Part shown: piece after piece, positions 59,329-64,000 of the stretch
Numbering within the stretch: position 1 is the first letter of the stretch
Layout of the letters: every line of letters begins with the position of its first letter
From: Cryptomeria japonica
Taxonomy: Eukaryota > Streptophyta > Pinopsida > Cupressales > Cupressaceae
Assembly (NCBI RefSeq): GCF_030272615.1
Contig: NW_026729174.1
Location: forward strand, 1 to 64,000
Length of the DNA stretch: 64,000 bases
Direction: 5' to 3'
Notes under the pieces: generated by a model
What the model was told of the DNA's origin: nothing
The model's input: the letters and a program-made list of their open reading frames with translations, nothing else
Database searches by the model: none
Made by a program: the position numbers and the translations under genes

Positions 59329-59757
59329 AAGAAGTGATATGTTGGAAGAGCCACTCAAGGATTTTGAAATTGAAGAACTAAAATAGAAGTGGTGAAAAAT
59401 GAATGAAATTAATATGGAAGCTTGGATTGGGCGAGTCACATTGATTAATGAAGAACTGCAAATGAAGATCTGTGTGAATTCATAAGGAGTTGAATGAGAA
59501 AAGTCTTTAGGTTTTTTTTCTTAGACTAGACGCTTTGCATGTGAAGATTTTATTTTAGTAGTGAGTTAACTAATGTTCAAACTTTAGACTTTATTTTATG
59601 GCAATTTTGTTATTTTGGATTTAGTTAGGTTCTATCTTTAGACGCGATTCTAATTTCAGCTGAAGTGTACATAGGATAGGAAATTTCTAGTTTTTAGGTA
59701 GGTTGATTGATGCAAGATAAGATGCACTTCCCATTCTTAGCCATCTTTATCTCATGT
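59329..59757 (+). pseudogene. third copy: exon 2 end and 3' flank of the two-exon gene
   Basis: It matches 23724-24125. The frame reads SDMLEEPLKDFEIEELK, a stop, then after damage WIGRVTLINEELQMK. The 3' flank (CTTAGACTAGACGCTTTGCA) is also conserved. It holds the part that the copy at 26803-27384 lacks, but it is 32 kb away and more diverged. Exon 1 is absent; telomere-like repeats abut its start. Confidence 0.85.
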
Positions 59758-59759
59758 AA

Positions 59760-60640
59760 GACGGTCATTTTCAAGTGCCAAGATGTCCAAGTAAATGGCT
59801 AGAATGTGAAATCACAAAAAATAAAATATAAAATATGAGGAAATATTCTAGAAAATAATTGTGTGATCTATGAAGATGTATGAACCACCTTTTCAATGCC
59901 ACATGAAGAATGAAAAAATATGCTCTCTATCAAAAGTTACGAGGTTTTAAATTTACATAGCTTGATTTAAGTTAAGAGGACAATAAATCACACTAGTGGC
60001 AGATTTAATAAAAATAAGAATCAAATATAGATCAATATTGGAATCACATTTTGTGGGTTGCGACTTTGAACAAGAAAATACCAATATAAAATTGAATATA
60101 AAAAAAAAAAAAGGTTTATTTTTTGTTTTAACTCCTCCAAGAGTAGAGAACCTACTATTTATTCAAGCTTCAACTTAGTGTAGTACTACTAGTTGCGATC
60201 ATTAAATCATCCAATGATTCTAGCAAAGAACACAACAAAGTAGTACATGTATTGACAAGTTCATAGATATAACTTATGACTTTAATGAATTTAGTTAATT
60301 TAACCAAAAGAGAGTAGTTGAATCGGATCCTATCAAGTTGAAAATATAAAGTGGTAGCCTCATTGACGATAATGGTTAAATATTGCAAGGGTACTAAATT
60401 GTATTTCCATGGAAGCTACCTTCATTATCTAAATCAATGGAGTCATTTATTCATTATCTATTCTCTCTCTCTCATGATTATTTTTATGATTTTGATGGAA
60501 CTTATACTTATTCATCTTTAGATGTTAAAAAGTATTGTTTGAGTTGCATGGGCATTATGATGTTTTATTTTGTAGAATATTTTTTATACTTTGATTTAAG
60601 TGGATAATATTTTTTAAATGATGCTTATTATTAGGGTAAA
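59760..60640. other. AT-rich spacer
   Basis: No coding or repeat structure recognised. Confidence 0.6.
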
Positions 60641-60649
60641 CTTACAGAG

Positions 60650-60960
60650 TTGGGTCCCAATCCCGCGGAAGTGCGTGGGTTGGGAAATGAGCCTGCTAGA
60701 AACGGGTGCCCGATTTGTACAAATCGGGCACCCGTTTAGCTTCGGGTGCCTGAGCCAAAATAAAAGGGGCGTCCGTTTAGCAACGGGTGCCCGAAGCTAA
60801 ACGGACGCCCGTTTATTTCAAATCGGGCACCCGATTTGAAGAAAACGGGCGTCCATTTTTGAAATGTATTTATTTATTTTTTTTAACAATTTTACCATCA
60901 TTTTTACTGTTTGAAAAACGGGCAGTAGTTTCTAAGGAGCACGAGTACCCATTTTCTTCA
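60650..60960. repeat. GC-rich palindrome cluster
   Basis: 60700-60737 is a perfect 38-bp palindrome (half site AAACGGGTGCCCGATTTGT). Around it CGGGTGCCCGAAGCT, CGGACGCCCGTTTAT and CAAATCGGGCACCCGATTTG form further inverted pairs. It shares CCCGAAGC..TAAAC..GCCCGTTTAT with the LARD block at 51320-51350. Confidence 0.9.
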
Positions 60961-61248
60961 CCTCAGCTGACCCCCTAGACCATTTTTACCTCCTTCCAGG
61001 TATTTAGCTTTATTTTTTATATTCTATTTTATTTATTTTTATTGTTTTTCATAAAAAAAATGTTAATGTATTGATATTTTTTAATTTTTATGTTTTAATG
61101 TTTGAAAATCGTCTTTTATTTCATGTTTAAAATAGTTTTCAGTTTTCAAATATTGCAAAAAACATGAATAGTAAAAACCGTAGGAAAAAAAACAAAACAT
61201 GAATAGTATTTAAACCATAGGAAAAAAACAAAAACGTAAACGAATAGT

Positions 61249-61411
61249 AAACATTAGATGCAAAAAATAGACAATAAACCCTGAACAGAAAAATGAATAA
61301 ACATTAGACGTAAAAAACAGACAATAAACCCTGAATAGAAAAACGAACAATAAACATTAGACGCAAAAAACAAACAATAAACCCTGAATAGAAAAACGAA
61401 CACTAAACCTT
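61249..61411. repeat. 50-53-bp tandem repeat, three copies
   Basis: Copies start at 61249, 61299 and 61352 with AAACATTAGAYGYAAAAAA and include ACAATAAACCCTGAA. Confidence 0.88.
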
Positions 61412-61441
61412 AAATAGAAAAAAATGAACAAGTCCTAGGAG

Positions 61442-61550
61442 AAATTTGACTATCTTGGTTGATTAACCCTAAATTTGACTATCTTGGTTGATTAACCCTA
61501 AACCCTAAATTAACCCTAAACCCTAAATTAACCCTAAACCCTAAATTAAA
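61442..61550. repeat. tandem repeats with plant telomere words (CCCTAAA)
   Basis: AAATTTGACTATCTTGGTTG is repeated twice, then TTAACCCTAAACCCTAAA three times. Adjacent CCCTAAA units match the plant telomere repeat better than the other telomere-like patches here do. Confidence 0.85.
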
Positions 61551-61559
61551 TGGTGCTTA

Positions 61560-62740
61560 GTGATCAGTGTTTTTCCTAGTAGTGTTGTATCAAATGAAAC
61601 ATATATTTAGTTTTTGATTGGAGCTTTTAGAGTTAAATTTTATTTTTTTTGGTTTTCAGTCTATCATAATTAGCAAAGGTATATTGATCATCATTCATCT
61701 CAATGTAACTACAAAATTACAAATCACCATAAGGCGATCCAACACATCATGGGTCCAAAGCAATCACAAAACATATATCAAACTAAGCAAACAATAAACA
61801 CTCAGGGGCATACAATGCAACAAATGAAGCATCTAGAATAAGATCAAAGTAAAATTGAAAGATTTACATTCAAAATGTAAATGGCACAATCATACGCACA
61901 TGGCCAAATCCACATCAAGAATGAAGAATGCAAATGAGTAAAAGGGATTGGCATTAGAGGGGCATAGAATATAGTGAGGGAAATGTTGAGGAGCCCATGA
62001 ATTTTATCCATGTCATTGTGTTTAGGTGACCTCTCAAGATTATGCACCATCATTGTGTCATAATGTGTCAAAAATATATTGGTTAGAGTATTGAACTAAG
62101 GCCTATACAAGTATGGTGGAAGACCGTTGAGGGTAGTGTTAGTGTTGGTCTTAATGATAACAACTAATAATCAAGACCTCATGTATAGGGCATGGTGGCC
62201 CATTTTTTTGCATGATCAAGAGGATTGGCTATGATTAGAAATGGGTCATTGTAGATAGTGTAGGAATTGTCTAGGCTACAAGTGGATATCAACTAATACA
62301 ATCACTACGTCATTATGTTTTCATACATGTCAATATAAGGGTAGGCCATGAAAGTGTATGTTATAATTATTTGGTTTATCTTATACCAATTTGTAATAAA
62401 ATGTAATTTGTTATACCAATATCTATCACTAGGCAATAATCACCTTGTAATTCTTTAGTGCATAGTTTGCACAATGGTGGGAATATGTAATTATTTTAGA
62501 TGAAATAGAATTATTATCAATTGTGAAGTATCATGTTTATAATCCATCACATGTTACTAAGAATTATGAATAAGCTCCCAACTACCTATGATGTTTATAA
62601 TCCATCTCATGTCTAAGAAATGTTTGTTGATTTCTCGAAAGGATTGGACTTAGTGACCTACTTGCCTCAAATGGAAAGCAAGAAAGTATAAATAGAAGGT
62701 GTACATCAAGAGTTTGAGGTATTGCAATCTTATTGTAGCA
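61560..62740. other. non-coding stretch
   Basis: No gene, repeat array or element end recognised. Confidence 0.55.
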
Positions 62741-62748
62741 ATATTACT

Positions 62749-62870
62749 AGAGTGTGTGTTGGAAGTGAATGTATTATAGTAGAGTGTGTGTTGGAAGTGA
62801 ATGTATTATATTATGTGAAAACACATGAAAATAGTAGAGTGTGTGTTGGAAGTGAATGTATTATATTATG
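62749..62870. repeat. 32-bp repeat, three copies
   Basis: AGAGTGTGTGTTGGAAGTGA units start at 62749, 62781 and 62836. The third is separated by a 23-bp insert that is partly copied. Confidence 0.88.
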
Positions 62871-62879
62871 TGAAAGTAT

Positions 62880-64000
62880 TAATTGAAATAGTAAAATAAG
62901 AACCAACAAGAAGGGAGAGTCGAGGGTGGTGTCTATATAGGGTAGATGAGTTATGTATTCTAATATATAACAAATTTTCTTGGATAGGTTTCATTATAAA
63001 CCCCACTAAATTACTTAAAAATTTACATGTCTATATAAATTTATTTTGCCAAGTATATATTAAATTAAAAAAACTGATTATATATTTATATGTGTATGTA
63101 TCATTTTACATTTAGAATGAATTGATTCTAAATTTTTTATGATAATTGCTTGTATTTAATTACCAAATGTTTATTCTAATTGATATAATTGATGTACATA
63201 ATTAAAATATATTTTGAAAATTATTTAATATGTAAATAAAAGTTGATCTTAAGTAAATAAATTATTTAATATGATATAATGAATTTCCTCTTAAGTATCA
63301 CCATCGAAGGGTATGTGATCTTCATCTACAAAGGGAATGAAACAATATCCATTCCAAAGGGAAGGGTATGGATCTTCATCTACAAAGGGAAGGGTATGGA
63401 TCTCCTAAAGTCTATTCCAAAGTGTGTGGGGGAAATCAATATCCAATGCAATACACATAGAATCATGATCTTGATACTAGATCAAATCACTCCTACATGG
63501 TCAATGATGTTACACCAAGATTATATATTTTCTAGTTTTTCTAGTTTAGGTATGACTCCATACATAAAAGGAAAATGATTAAACCACCTAAAACTTATGA
63601 AGATACCATTTTACAAAAGAATCATAGTTATCCCTTTCTAATTTTACCACAAAAGGATGAATAGAGAAACCTATGATGCCTCCTCATGTTTGTAATTGTA
63701 ATTGTAAATTTTCAAGTTTGTAATTTAAAATTAGAAAGGGAACACTCACATCGACAAACAAAGGGACTAGTTTAATTAAATAATAGTAAAGAGATTGGAT
63801 ATTATTTTTATATTTCCCAAATTGATTGAGCATAATGATTTTATAAAATTTAAAATAATTATATGCTTGGTTTTAGATCACCTCCTTTGACTTTACAAGT
63901 CATGGAAGATCTTCTAAAGCCCAAATGCACCTTCAACTTTAAAAAACTATGTAGTTTTATGATCAACCCTTCATATATCTTGTTGAACATTGATGAAGTG
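62880..64000. other. AT-rich non-coding end of window
   Basis: A small direct repeat (GATCTTCATCTACAAAGGGA) occurs at about 63309 and 63371. Nothing else is recognised. Confidence 0.55.

Overview
This window looks like intergenic DNA from a large plant nuclear genome, most likely a gymnosperm (conifer-like). The evidence is very AT-rich sequence, very few intact reading frames, many old and broken transposable elements of plant type (Ty1/copia, chromovirus-type Ty3/gypsy, a LINE-type ORF1, a tRNA-derived SINE), plant-specific gene fossils (PPR, DUF26 receptor-like kinase, DRM methyltransferase, CDKC), LTRs of 3.5-4.5 kb, and plant telomere-type CCCTAAA repeats. There are no operons, CRISPR arrays, rRNA genes or true tRNA genes. 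The conifer assignment is an inference.

Layout: 0-7 kb has short exon-like pieces on the minus strand (including a CDKC kinase first-exon fragment), decayed PPR motifs and local tandem repeats. 7-11.4 kb holds degenerate telomere-like DNA in both orientations around hairpins, a SINE with perfect target-site duplications and a 580-bp TA/TATG microsatellite. 11.4-17.2 kb holds an LTR fragment of the big element described below and two copia remnants in opposite orientation. 17.2-20.2 kb is AT-rich DNA followed by a 2-kb pyrimidine-only-like strand. 20.4-22.2 kb carries a broken minus-strand gene or LINE with an RNase H domain.

22.5-36.6 kb is a broken tandem segmental duplication. The first copy has the only gene that looks intact: a two-exon, 243-residue lysine-rich protein of unknown function (exons 23055-23396 and 23513-23902) with a TATA box. 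The second copy keeps its promoter and the start of exon 1, then about 7.2 kb of other DNA replaces the rest. That DNA contains a scrambled DRM methyltransferase pseudogene with an inverted repeat of its SAM-binding exon, a PPR fossil and a receptor kinase fossil. The downstream half of the duplicated unit resumes at 34557. A third fragment of the gene lies at 59.3 kb.

37.25-57.13 kb is dominated by one LTR retrotransposon. It has TG..CA ends, a tRNA-Met-type primer binding site, a polypurine tract and 5-bp flanking repeats with one mismatch. Its LTRs are very long and its 4.5-kb interior codes for nothing visible, so it fits the LARD class of non-autonomous elements. Its 5' LTR is split by a minus-strand chromovirus and a LINE-like ORF1 fragment. 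57-64 kb is mostly non-coding, with a long hairpin related to one at 9.8 kb, GC-rich palindromes and several small tandem arrays.
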